Under the pieces are notes generated by a model. The model had not been told where the DNA came from, did not search any database, and was given only the letters and a program-made list of their open reading frames with translations. Made by a program: the position numbers and the translations under genes. Shown here one piece after another: positions 34,080 through 42,844 of a DNA stretch of 64,000 nucleotides. The stretch comes from Pseudozobellia thermophila (lineage in GTDB: Bacteria > Bacteroidota > Bacteroidia > Flavobacteriales > Flavobacteriaceae), in NCBI RefSeq assembly GCF_900141855.1, contig NZ_FQYU01000002.1:1-64000 (forward strand), given 5' to 3'. Within the stretch, counting starts at the first letter, position 1. Every line of letters begins with the position of its first letter.

Positions 34080-34184
34080 GTTCTTATATCGATTATAGGG
34101 GTTCCGTCTTATTAAGGTAACGTATTAATCGCTTGTACATTACACCGCCGGTGTTAATTTTTTGATTTACTCGATGTACTGCCC

Positions 34185-35063
34185 TTAGACCCTCAGGTTT
34201 ACCGCCCACCATACCTCGTAGTCCCTAGGTATTAAGGGCCGATAACTTTGAAAACCTTGATCGGCTATTCGAAGTCCGACAATCTTATTTTTTTCATCGC
34301 GTACATAGTTGATAAAAATAAAGGAATGCCCATAGGGATCCAGCTTTTCCACATCCGTACCTTGTACTACCTGTTCGTAATCTTCCCTGTACCGCCATAC
34401 TTGCAACATGGCCCCGGGCCTTAATTGGCCGCTCCATACCCCGGTAGAATCGACCAAGCTTCCCATTCCTGCATATGCCAAGGCTCCGGCATTGCCCTTG
34501 CCCCGATAGGCTTTAGGAAGGCTCTTCCACCCCTCGCTTTCATCGGAGGCCGTAGCGTATAGCAGGTTAAAGACCTGTTTGGGCGTATATAGTTTTGTGG
34601 CCATGCTATCGGGAAGGTCTTGGTAGGGCAAATGGCCGTGAACTTCTTTATAGGCCTGGGTAAAACGCCCCTTGCTTACCGTAAGGCAATGCCCCCCGGG
34701 TTCTTTGTTTTCACTGTTCAGATAATTCTCCACGATTTTTTGGGCGACGGGACTCGATTTGGCCAAAAAGGCTTCCCAAGATGCATCCTCTTCCTTCTCC
34801 ATCGGATTGTCCTTTTGGTCCAGGGAGTCGGGTTCCGTGGGTGTCGGGGGCGTTTTGAGGCTGATGTATTCGTGTATGTGGTAACCGTAATCCTGTACGG
34901 CATCCGTTCCGGGACTGCCATGTTCCTGTGGCTTGCCTTGTCCCGGTGCTGGCGAAGTGCTTATCTGCCGGTTTTGCTTGGTCGATGTACAGGCCAATAC
35001 CATAAGGCCGGTAAGTATTGAACATATAGGGTATACACTGAAATTCTTTCGTAAGGTCTTCAT
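34185..35063 (-). CDS. Lipoprotein with papain-fold-like Cys/His motifs
   Basis: About 292 residues from MKTLRKNF (35063); a start further up at 35228 adds 55 residues with no character. The lipobox is LACT, followed by a Pro/Gln-rich linker. The C-terminal 190 residues contain GGHCLTVSKGRFTQAYKEV, a Cys at a helix start, and later LDPYGHSFIFINYV, a His on a strand; this order fits NlpC/P60 or CHAP amidases. I give this as a fold guess only. The neighbour downstream has the same Cys-His layout, so the two may work together on cell-wall peptides or be duplicated relatives. Confidence 0.6.
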   Translation of the reverse strand: MKTLRKNFSVYPICSILTGLMVLACTSTKQNRQISTSPAPGQGKPQEHGSPGTDAVQDYGYHIHEYISLKTPPTPTEPDSLDQKDNPMEKEEDASWEAFLAKSSPVAQKIVENYLNSENKEPGGHCLTVSKGRFTQAYKEVHGHLPYQDLPDSMATKLYTPKQVFNLLYATASDESEGWKSLPKAYRGKGNAGALAYAGMGSLVDSTGVWSGQLRPGAMLQVWRYREDYEQVVQGTDVEKLDPYGHSFIFINYVRDEKNKIVGLRIADQGFQSYRPLIPRDYEVWWAVNLRV

Positions 35064-35342
35064 GCGTATGTCCTTCATTTTCAAGTGGGTGTTCTCGTTT
35101 GCCCTCATCGGGGCGACACAGTTGTGCCGTTCTATTTCGGGCTTGGACTTGTCCGTCGAGACTACAAAGGTACCAAATTTACAGGGGGTGTCCGTATTTA
35201 TAAGCTTGGAATAACGAGCCGTGGTCAACTTGCCCTATGCTGGCAATTCATGTGATTCCCATTTGATGTTTCCGAAAAGTCCGTGTGTTTTTTCTTATAT
35301 CCCTGTCACAATCTACAATATTATTTATTTCTACGGCCTGCA

Positions 35343-35507
35343 ATGAAAAACATTAAGCACTTAACTGCCTTGTTTTTTGTAACCTTGATGCTTTTGTTCA
35401 AGGTGGCAGGCTTACATGCGCTTGCACATAACGTTGATGATTCCGATGCCCAACATTGTGAGGTGTGTCATATCACATCAGCGCCAAACGTCTCAATCAA
35501 ATCTTAA
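35343..35507 (+). pseudogene. 5' part of a small HCEVC-type membrane protein, cut at its 3' end
   Basis: From the ATG at 35343: MKNIKHLTALFFVTLMLLFKV (one membrane segment), then LHALAHNVDDSDAQHCEVCH. The AH...HCEVC ending looks like the first half of small flavobacterial membrane proteins of about 110 residues with a CxxC pair. Here the frame stops 13 residues after the second Cys. The DNA at 35465-35480 passes directly into the middle of an AraC-type regulator, so the end seems to be lost by deletion. Confidence 0.5.
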
Positions 35508-35741
35508 AGGAAAAGCTTGATAAAACGGGGGTACAGCTCATTCATAACAGACTTATGTTGGAAGCCAAGCGACAAATTCTACACAGTGAGAATACGATCA
35601 AGGAAATAGCGTACAACCTCGGGTTCAAGGATCATTCCCATTTTAGCCGTTTCTTTAAATTGCCCCGGGCAAACCCCGCAAGCGTTTCAGGCCAAGGTGA
35701 AGGACCATGTGATTTCGCACCAAAACATCCTGTACAACTAA
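35465..35741 (+). pseudogene. AraC-family regulator fragment, truncated and frameshifted
   Basis: The frame from 35465 begins within a helix-turn-helix: HISAKRLNQILKEK, EAKRQILHSENTIKEIAYNLGFKDHSHFSRFFK. This is the C-terminal AraC domain without its N-terminal part. At about 35660-35673 it loses the frame; the expected TPQAFQAKVKDHVISHQN continues in another frame to TAA at 35739-35741. The piece is therefore broken twice: cut at its 5' end (where it meets the HCEVC gene) and frameshifted near its 3' end. It is not expected to work. Confidence 0.72.
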
Positions 35742-37006
35742 GGCTTTTTGTTAAAAATCTTCTTTCGGTTGGGTATGAGGTAGAAGAGCCCTCCCAATAG
35801 AAAGGAATCAATAAAGTAAGCTCCGGTAAGCTGAAATACTTCCAAATAGGTGAAAATACATATTACCGAACTTAAGCCCCAACTGATCAGGGCCGTTGCT
35901 TCCCAAGGTCGGATCTCGTCCAGATGGTACTGTTGGTTTTTCACCCAAAAAAAGTGGATGAAATATATGGAGGAAATAGACGGGGCAAAAATGCCCAAGA
36001 ACTCCAAAAAGTCGAAAAGATAGGTGGCAAAACCCAGCATGGCGAGTAGGGTTCCGAAGATACTCGATACAATGGTCACCTTCTTGAAGGTCCATTTTTT
36101 ATGGATGGTCGTAAAGGTGAGGCTGGCCGAATACAAATTGGTGGCATTGGTGCTCCAGGTAGAAATAAACAGCAATAAAAAAGCGGGAATCACCATATGG
36201 TATTGTTCCATTATTTTAATGATATCCACTTCCCCGGTCTGTATCGAGGGTGCCGCACTTAATATATAGGCCAAGGGCGTTCCAATGGTCAGGCCAAGAA
36301 CGGCGCCTAGGCTTTGCTTGTCGGTCTTGATAAACCTTGAGAAATCGGCCATTAAGACCGGAAACAGGATGGAGGCCCCCACCAATATGGAAGTCGCCTC
36401 AAAAAGGGTCATGCTATTTTCCGCAGGTACATAATCGAAGAGTTGCCACGGACTCTCCAATTTTTCCAAGGAAAGGTAAAAGACATAGCCCAAAAAGGCG
36501 GTTAAAATGGGGATGGAGATATTGGCCACCTTTTCGATACTGCGTATACCATAAACCGTTGTAATGGTGATAAACAAGCTGGTTACGATGATAATGAGCG
36601 ATTTGGGAATTTCTATGGCAAAAGTGCTGATTGTGGTATCAAAAATGGCAATGGCCAATAATTCCAATGCTACGGCGAACCAGCCGACCAAGGTAACCCC
36701 AAAAATAAAGTTGACGATCTTGGCCCCCTTTTCCCCAAAACTAAAATGGAGGATCATATAGGTGGATAACCTTGACCTATTGCCTATCAATGTGGTGGCC
36801 ATGCACATGAGGGTCAACACCAAGGTCGATACCCCAAAGGCAATAAGGGCCTTTTCGAAGCCGAGGGCCAAGGCAATCTCCGAACCCAAGAACAGGGTGG
36901 ATACCGACAGGCCGGTACTGGCGATGATAAGGGCAACGACCCAACCCGACACAAAGTCCTTCGGGGCTACTTTACTCGTGCAGTATTGGTTTTCGTGGTC
37001 AGACAT
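35738..37006 (-). CDS. NCS1-family (cytosine/purine/allantoin type) permease
   Basis: A 422-residue integral membrane protein with 12 segments, resembling CodB. Family cues are the N-terminal APKDFVSGWVVALIIASTGLSVSTLFLGSEI and the ILHFSFGEKGAKIVN block. NCS1 carriers take up nucleobases, hydantoins, allantoin or vitamins with Na+ or H+. Its start codon overlaps the end of the M29-type gene by eight bases, which indicates coupled translation. With the TonB receptor and the metalloenzyme it forms an outer-membrane to cytosol uptake route, so a nitrogen heterocycle is a fair guess for the substrate. It runs convergent with the AraC remnant. Confidence 0.85.
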   Translation of the reverse strand: MSDHENQYCTSKVAPKDFVSGWVVALIIASTGLSVSTLFLGSEIALALGFEKALIAFGVSTLVLTLMCMATTLIGNRSRLSTYMILHFSFGEKGAKIVNFIFGVTLVGWFAVALELLAIAIFDTTISTFAIEIPKSLIIIVTSLFITITTVYGIRSIEKVANISIPILTAFLGYVFYLSLEKLESPWQLFDYVPAENSMTLFEATSILVGASILFPVLMADFSRFIKTDKQSLGAVLGLTIGTPLAYILSAAPSIQTGEVDIIKIMEQYHMVIPAFLLLFISTWSTNATNLYSASLTFTTIHKKWTFKKVTIVSSIFGTLLAMLGFATYLFDFLEFLGIFAPSISSIYFIHFFWVKNQQYHLDEIRPWEATALISWGLSSVICIFTYLEVFQLTGAYFIDSFLLGGLFYLIPNRKKIFNKKP

Positions 37007-38033
37007 TGACGGTATTTAACAAGCGCTCTGCCAAAGGTCTTAATTCTTGGTGACAAACTTCGCCATTGTCCGTAATTTGAACGTCATCGAAGTAAATACT
37101 GGTCTTGGCCACTACGCCGTCAAAATGCGATTTCGCCATTTGTCCGAAGGGGGGCATATCCATGGCACTGGTATGTCCGAAGCCAAAATCGACCCCGCCC
37201 CAAATACGTTCGTCCTCTACCAGTTCGCCCGTAATTTTATGGACCTTGGGATTGAATCCCAGCATATTGTGTGAAATCTTATACATATTCCCATCTTCGA
37301 AGGAGGCGAGGTAGTCCTTAAATGCTGCGGCCCCCTCCCCTTCCACTTCGGTGATAATTCCGTCTTTCAATAAAAAGGACAGCTTGTTCGTAGGTTGGGC
37401 ATGCTGTAAATAATCGAAGACGATACGCCCGTTCATACTGTGCAGTTTGGGTACGATGTTTACAAAGCCCGGTGCCGTACCGAACTTCGGCATGGAAAAA
37501 TCGCCATCATCGTAGTCAAAGGTATAGTCGGTATCGATGGCATAGGAGACATCGGTACCGTTTTTACTGGTAATGCGAACGGTTTTTGCCTTCATGGCCA
37601 TATGGGTAAGCCTTTCCAACAACTTTTTTAGGTCAGGTATGCGATAGCCCGTAAAAACACGGTCAAGGGAATCGATACTGCTTTCCGCAATGATCAAATA
37701 ACGCAGTTTTTTGTTGTTGCGCATGGCGGTTTCCCAAATATCGGAATACAGGATAACGACGGCATTGGCCTCGATCCATACATCCGCTTTCAACAGTGCT
37801 GCAGTCAGGGCTTCCGAAGGCCAATCCTTCATTCCGGCCTGACTGTCTTTTTTGGCTTGGGGAATGTACATGACCAAGGGCAGTGCACCGGCCTTTTGCG
37901 CCGCTTGCGCCATGGCATCGATGGTTGCCCTTTCCGTTCCGAGATCGGCGGTTATGGCCACGGTCTCCCCAGGCTTTACCTGGAACATTTCTTCAATCAA
38001 TATTCTAGAAAAACGAGCTCTTTTGGTTTCCAT
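36999..38033 (-). CDS. M29-type metalloenzyme (aminopeptidase / NicX-like)
   Basis: About 344 residues from METKRARF (38033). The M29 fold binds metal through Glu/His/Asp in its C-terminal half. Visible here are EVEGEGA, KISHNMLGFNPKV, DERIWGGVDFGFGHTSAMDMPP and AKSHFDGVVAKTSIYFDD. The same family contains the Fe-dependent 2,5-dihydroxypyridine dioxygenase NicX, so sequence alone does not separate peptidase from ring-cleaving enzyme. The genomic setting, between a TonB receptor and an NCS1 permease, favours a small heterocycle over peptides. There is no signal peptide, so the enzyme is cytoplasmic, as expected behind an inner-membrane permease. Confidence 0.78.
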   Translation of the reverse strand: METKRARFSRILIEEMFQVKPGETVAITADLGTERATIDAMAQAAQKAGALPLVMYIPQAKKDSQAGMKDWPSEALTAALLKADVWIEANAVVILYSDIWETAMRNNKKLRYLIIAESSIDSLDRVFTGYRIPDLKKLLERLTHMAMKAKTVRITSKNGTDVSYAIDTDYTFDYDDGDFSMPKFGTAPGFVNIVPKLHSMNGRIVFDYLQHAQPTNKLSFLLKDGIITEVEGEGAAAFKDYLASFEDGNMYKISHNMLGFNPKVHKITGELVEDERIWGGVDFGFGHTSAMDMPPFGQMAKSHFDGVVAKTSIYFDDVQITDNGEVCHQELRPLAERLLNTVNV

Positions 38034-38109
38034 ATGTACGTTTAAAAAATAGGATGATAAGGGCATCTTTGGCGATGCCCATGGTATTTTTAGGTAAAAT
38101 GAATGGGTT

Positions 38110-40464
38110 TTAGAACTTCACGGAAACGGAGGTTCCAACGGTCAAGGGCTGCCCTCTCCAGGCCACGTCATCGGGACTCCCTACAAACTCTCCGGGGGAG
38201 AATTCTTGGTAGTACGCCTTATCGGTCAGGTTTTTGCCCCACAGTTCAAGCTTCCAGTTTTTATAGGAAAGTCCCAAACGGGTATCCAATAAAGAATAGG
38301 CATCGGTGGTAAAGGCGTCCCGGTTGCTCTCGTGCCAGTAGGTCTTGCCCGTAGTATCGAGGTTTAGGAAGCCGCTGAACTTTAAATTATCGGTAATATC
38401 AAAGGACGATTCGAGTCCAACGCCGAAGGTACTAACGGGAACAAAGGGTGTTTTTTGACCGTTATAGGCGGTATTGTCGGTAAGGGTACCGTCTTCGCCA
38501 CCGGTGGTTCCACCGTCCACGATCTCGGCATCCGTCAGACCAAAATTGGCAAAGACATCCAAGAAGTTAGACAATCTGGCACGGGATTCGAGTTCAAAGC
38601 CGAACACCTCGCTTTTATCATAGTTGTACACACCTGCTATAAAGGTGGTCAGGTCCAGGATATATTGTTGCTGGTTGTTCAAGGTAGAGTAGAATACCGA
38701 ACCGTTGAAGATAAGGCGGTCGTTCCAAGAACTGGTCTTAAATCCCAATTCGTAGTTGTCGGATGTTTCATCGTCAAAATCGCCATTGAACAAATCGGTA
38801 GGCTGTGCGTTATAGCCCCCGTTCCGATAGCCCCGGCCGTAGTTGGCATATAGCAATACATTTTTATTGGCTTGATAGGACAAGGATACCTTGGGCTGAA
38901 ATTCGCTATTGTCCCTTTCGGAATTCGTCGCAAATAGGAGATCGTCTTGCGTAAAATTATCCATATCCAAACGGAAACCGGCGGATAGCGTGAGTTTGTC
39001 CGTCAATTTATAGTCTCCAAAACCGAACAGGGCAATAGTCTGTGTCTCATTGATGTAATCGGCGGTATCATAGGCATCGGGACCGCCAAAATCGACCCCT
39101 GTGGTACCGTTTTGATAAAAATCCTTTTTGATTTTCTGATAAAATCCACCTAGGCTCCAATCGAATTTGGTATTCGTTTTGGCATTGGTAAGCCTAATCT
39201 CTTGGTTAAAGGTCTTGGTGGTAATTTCCTCGCCCTGTGTCAATCCGTCCAACTCCAGAAAATCCAGATCACCGTTCGTGGAACGATCTACCTTGTTGAA
39301 CGAGGTTATGGCCTGTAGTTTCACCCCAGATAGGTTATAGTCCATTTTAAGGGTACCGTAGTTGTTGGTCATTTCCGATCTTCCCAAGACATCGGAAAAG
39401 ATAACGTTGTTACCGTCCGATGGGTTGGGGTCTAGAATGCCACCGGTAAATTCCCCATCTGTTCCCGTTGGGTTGACCGAATAGTAGGTAGCACCGCCAT
39501 CTATATTAAAATATTGGTAGGAACCGGTTATGGAGAAATTGGAGGACAACCTTGCCTTCAACTGCCCCCTTACATTGATATCCTCCCTAAAGTCTACCTT
39601 TTTATCCAGAAACTCGTTAGTCAACAAGCCGTCAAAATCTTTGTACTGTGTAGAAAAACGATAGAACAGTTTGTCTTTGATGATCGCCCCGGAAGAGACA
39701 AACTGGGCCAGCTTAAAGCCCCCGTTGCCACCCCCCAGTTTAAGCTGGTTGCCCATTTTGTTGGTGGGGTCCTTGGTGTAAATGTTTACGGCACCGCCAA
39801 TGGCATTTTTGCCATATAGGGCACCTTGGGGGCCCTTGACTACTTCGACCAATGCCAGGTCGTACAGGTCTTGGCTCAACAAACTGGGATCGGGAACGGT
39901 GACCCCATCTATAACGAAGGCCAAGGGGGCATCGCCTCCCCTCACCTGGGGAATACCACGGACGGTAATAAAGTTCAACCCAATTGATTGTGAAGAATTG
40001 AATTTTAGGTTGGGGACCAGGCTCGAGAAGGAGCTGATATCGGTAATACCCGCCCTTTCTATACCTTCCGAATTCAGGGCCGTAACCGATTCGGGCGTGG
40101 TTTGGATGGATTCCGTTCGCTTACGTGACTTGCCCATTACGCCCGAGAAACCTTGCACGGTAACCCCGCTCAGGGATACGGCCGTTTCCTCCAGCCCTAC
40201 TTCTATATGGGATTTGCCGGAAACAGGTATTTCCTGGGTTTCAAAACCGATGTAGGAGACGGATAGCACCGCTTCGGTTGAGGAGACCGTGATTTCAAAA
40301 TTTCCATTGTAGTCGGATATCACCCCGGTCGTTGTTCCTTTTTCGGCGATCGTTGCCCCGGGCAGGGGTTCCCCGTTTTGGTCCGTTACCTTACCGGTGA
40401 CCAAAGTTTGGGAAAAACCCAAGCTGGAAACCAAAAGAAGAACGAGTGCAATTGAATTTTTCAT
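38110..40464 (-). CDS. TonB-dependent receptor
   Basis: A 784-residue outer-membrane receptor. It has a signal peptide (ALVLLLVSSLGFSQ), a carboxypeptidase-regulatory-like domain (VTDQNGEPLPGATIAEKGTTTG), a plug (ITDISSFSSLVPNLKFN, VDGVTVPDPSLL, KGPQGALYGKNAIGGAVNIYT) and a 22-strand barrel ending in GTSVSVKF with terminal Phe. No SusD gene accompanies it, so it is not a classic polysaccharide locus. It is followed by the M29-type enzyme (76 bases) and NCS1 permease on the same strand. Its substrate is therefore probably a small molecule that needs active uptake. Confidence 0.95.
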   Translation of the reverse strand: MKNSIALVLLLVSSLGFSQTLVTGKVTDQNGEPLPGATIAEKGTTTGVISDYNGNFEITVSSTEAVLSVSYIGFETQEIPVSGKSHIEVGLEETAVSLSGVTVQGFSGVMGKSRKRTESIQTTPESVTALNSEGIERAGITDISSFSSLVPNLKFNSSQSIGLNFITVRGIPQVRGGDAPLAFVIDGVTVPDPSLLSQDLYDLALVEVVKGPQGALYGKNAIGGAVNIYTKDPTNKMGNQLKLGGGNGGFKLAQFVSSGAIIKDKLFYRFSTQYKDFDGLLTNEFLDKKVDFREDINVRGQLKARLSSNFSITGSYQYFNIDGGATYYSVNPTGTDGEFTGGILDPNPSDGNNVIFSDVLGRSEMTNNYGTLKMDYNLSGVKLQAITSFNKVDRSTNGDLDFLELDGLTQGEEITTKTFNQEIRLTNAKTNTKFDWSLGGFYQKIKKDFYQNGTTGVDFGGPDAYDTADYINETQTIALFGFGDYKLTDKLTLSAGFRLDMDNFTQDDLLFATNSERDNSEFQPKVSLSYQANKNVLLYANYGRGYRNGGYNAQPTDLFNGDFDDETSDNYELGFKTSSWNDRLIFNGSVFYSTLNNQQQYILDLTTFIAGVYNYDKSEVFGFELESRARLSNFLDVFANFGLTDAEIVDGGTTGGEDGTLTDNTAYNGQKTPFVPVSTFGVGLESSFDITDNLKFSGFLNLDTTGKTYWHESNRDAFTTDAYSLLDTRLGLSYKNWKLELWGKNLTDKAYYQEFSPGEFVGSPDDVAWRGQPLTVGTSVSVKF

Positions 40465-40575
40465 GTCCTGTTTGAGATTAGTTTACCTGCTAAAAGTATA
40501 CCCTTGAATATTAATTATGATTCATTCTAAGTATTAAAAATATTTTTCATAATTTTAAATTTAAAATAGGAATTT

Positions 40576-41802
40576 ATGCTAACCGGCTCTGGTTCACTGG
40601 TCTTGACCTCGGAATACTTTAAAATACTACTCAATAAGGTACATGAGGAATTTATGGACAGGCACGGGTTGGCACAGCTGCCCAAAACATTTCAACTATA
40701 CGGCTATGGGGCCTATGATGAAAACAAGCCGAGCCTTAAGAGCGATTTTGAGCAATTGGGCTCGGAGTTTATCAATGGAAAGTACCTCTACGATAAATCG
40801 CGGGACCTCGAAAAAGGAAAGCCCCTTATCAAATTGAACCAATACTATAAGAACATTATTCTGTTGTATTTGGGGTATAGCGATTATGAGGCCTTTATAG
40901 GGGAATACCGGCTCTCTAAAAGCGAGCACGACAAACAGCTCGACCTGATCCGCAGCAACAACGATGAAATTACCTATTACTACATCAACTACTATTTTGG
41001 GGAGGACAATACTATTTTAAAGGGGCAGACCATCATCTCCAAAAATTGGAAAAAAATAAAGCATATTTTTATGTATCCCTTGGCCGATGGCAGTATGAGG
41101 GAGTATTACAGCCACGGTAGCATCAAGCGGCAGGGCGATACGCTCACCATAAAAACGAATACCCTTTCGGGCGACCGATACATCGACGGGGCCAGTGAGA
41201 TCTATTATTTGGGGCACAGGGCCCCTTCGAACATCCAATACCTGATCGGTACCTATTGTACCTTTGATCTGTTTACCAATACCGTTGCAGGACGTTCCAT
41301 TTTGGAAAAATGTGCCACCAAGGAGGAAATGGAGGAAAAGTCGAAAGACCCGAACATTCCCCCTTATATCGCCATGGAAATAAGGAACAAACGTATCGTA
41401 AACCCCAGCGTCGTACCCCGGCATGCCCTTGAACTGTCCAGTAACAGTCCCTATGCCTCCCTATACGGCAAGCTTCCGGGCACCTATGACGTTACCTTTG
41501 ATTTTGCCGATGGATTCAAGGAAAACCTGAAGTTCAAGATACGCCCTACGAACTACGAAATAGTTACCCTTACCGAGAATGTTTACATCGAAAAAGACCG
41601 TATCGAGCTTTTGAACAAGGGATCGGTAATTAATTTCAGGTTTAATTTCTCGGGCATTATCGCCCTGGAGCGGGTGAACATTTATTTTAAAAGTTATTAC
41701 CTAAAGAATGAAAACAGTACGCAAGAAGGGGTGTTTAGTGGGATAGATAATGAAAATAGGTTGGTGAACGGGTCGTTGATCATAACCTTTACCGAAGCCT
41801 GA
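40576..41802 (+). CDS. Uncharacterised 408-residue protein
   Basis: No family recognised. The protein is soluble and Tyr-rich. It seems to have two parts: residues 1-120 (helical, containing YKNIILLYLGYSDYEAFI) and 130-400 (beta-rich, containing IKRQGDTLTIKTNT, SNIQYLIGTYCTFDLFTNTVAGR and LPGTYDVTFDFADGF). There is no signal peptide. It ends at TGA 41800-41802, but the same frame stays open beyond it for 94 codons into a membrane-anchored segment. Either the two are separate genes, or an older, longer protein was split by a stop. It is divergent from the TonB receptor. Confidence 0.6.
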   Translation: MLTGSGSLVLTSEYFKILLNKVHEEFMDRHGLAQLPKTFQLYGYGAYDENKPSLKSDFEQLGSEFINGKYLYDKSRDLEKGKPLIKLNQYYKNIILLYLGYSDYEAFIGEYRLSKSEHDKQLDLIRSNNDEITYYYINYYFGEDNTILKGQTIISKNWKKIKHIFMYPLADGSMREYYSHGSIKRQGDTLTIKTNTLSGDRYIDGASEIYYLGHRAPSNIQYLIGTYCTFDLFTNTVAGRSILEKCATKEEMEEKSKDPNIPPYIAMEIRNKRIVNPSVVPRHALELSSNSPYASLYGKLPGTYDVTFDFADGFKENLKFKIRPTNYEIVTLTENVYIEKDRIELLNKGSVINFRFNFSGIIALERVNIYFKSYYLKNENSTQEGVFSGIDNENRLVNGSLIITFTEA

Positions 41803-41847
41803 CCCACCCACGCCCAACTTAGTTTCAACATATTGGCGGGAACGGAT

Positions 41848-42084
41848 ATGATTAGCCATTTGGGCTTCTTAAAAGAACTGGGCAAGTTTCACGAGAACCT
41901 GCGTTTGGGGTTTTACACTAAAATCTTTGAAAACAAACCTGCGGATTCGGTCGATTGGAGCAAATACAAAGTGGCGTATTATACAGCGAAACGCGACATA
42001 GACTGGGGTTATTTGGTGCTTCCTACCTTGCTCATTACTTTGGTCTTGGGCGGCTTAGGGGCTTATAAACTTCGAAAGTTATAA
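41848..42084 (+). CDS. Small protein with C-terminal membrane segment
   Basis: About 78 residues from the ATG at 41848 (MISHLGFLKELG), with a membrane helix at the end (YLVLPTLLITLVLGGLGAY) and a basic KLRKL tail. It is in the same frame as the preceding 408-residue gene, and the codons between (41803-41847) are open and protein-like. A good terminator follows at once. Function unknown. It could be the lost membrane anchor of the upstream protein. Confidence 0.5.
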   Translation: MISHLGFLKELGKFHENLRLGFYTKIFENKPADSVDWSKYKVAYYTAKRDIDWGYLVLPTLLITLVLGGLGAYKLRKL

Positions 42085-42102
42085 GGAAGTTATAAATTGA
42101 CA

Positions 42103-42135
42103 GGGCCGGATAAATTTCCGGCCCTTGTTTTTTTG
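42103..42135 (+). terminator. Rho-independent terminator
   Basis: GGGCCGG (42103-42109) pairs with CCGGCCC (42118-42124), followed by TTGTTTTTTTG. Confidence 0.85.
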
Positions 42136-42153
42136 TGGATTGTACATTGATCA

Positions 42154-42723
42154 TTAGAAGCTGCTTTCTTGCCCCAATTTCTTTTTGAGCGCATCAACGT
42201 CCAAAGACTCAAGTAGGGTAATCAGATTGGGAAACCTGCCTTGGTGGTAGCCAAAACGGTCTTCGGTAAATTCGGCAATGGCCTGCTTTTTGCTCCAGTT
42301 GTCGAAAACCATTCTATAGGCGGCCACAATGGCCCCGGTTCTATCGGAACCGTGCCAGCAGTGCACAAGTACGGGTTTCTCCGCTTGTTGTAATAGGTAC
42401 AAGGCATTAAAAATATCCGCTTCGTCCAATTTTGAGGCTTTTAAGGGGATACGATCCAAATGCAGTTTACTGTCCTTTAGTTTCTTTTCATCCGTTTTTT
42501 GGCGTCTAAGGTTCAGGATCGATTGTATGCCCAGGGCTTCCAACTCCTGCATCCCTTTTTTTGAGGGTTGCTCCGATCGGTATAAGCCATCACTTACCCG
42601 GTATAAATTATGAAAGTGATCGGAAGCTATTTTTTCTGACCCGCCCTCTTGAGGCGCTTCGTTGGGCAAGGAAAATGCCAATGATATCAGTGAAAGGAAG
42701 ATAAAAGCGGATACTTTATGCAT
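42154..42723 (-). CDS. Exported dual-specificity/tyrosine-phosphatase-like protein
   Basis: A 189-residue protein with a signal peptide (FIFLSLISLAFSLP). HCWHGSDRTG at 121-130 is the CX5R phosphatase loop (Cys122, Arg128). LYRSEQPSKKGMQELEALGIQSILNLR is the typical front of the DSP/DUF442-like subgroup, in which an Asp for acid catalysis is expected in the DEADIF region. It probably acts in the periplasm on an inositol-phosphate or phosphoprotein. Single gene; the acyltransferase gene upstream is on the same strand 120 bases away. Confidence 0.85.
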   Translation of the reverse strand: MHKVSAFIFLSLISLAFSLPNEAPQEGGSEKIASDHFHNLYRVSDGLYRSEQPSKKGMQELEALGIQSILNLRRQKTDEKKLKDSKLHLDRIPLKASKLDEADIFNALYLLQQAEKPVLVHCWHGSDRTGAIVAAYRMVFDNWSKKQAIAEFTEDRFGYHQGRFPNLITLLESLDVDALKKKLGQESSF

Positions 42724-42844
42724 GGTACCGTACTATGGAAGGACAAAGATAGGAAAGAGGGATAAATGTAATCGGGGGCTCCTCCCTTTTGGCGGTAAAA
42801 AATCCAGCCCCAGTATTCTCTAGGGCCGGATGTTAATAGACTAT

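Noticed and set aside
38455-38853. 132-residue + strand frame opposite the TonB receptor
   Set aside because: Antisense to barrel strands; Val/Gly-rich low-information text typical of such shadows.
41800-41802. Selenocysteine codon between the 408-residue protein and its tail
   Set aside because: No SECIS-like hairpin directly after the TGA and no redox-active context.
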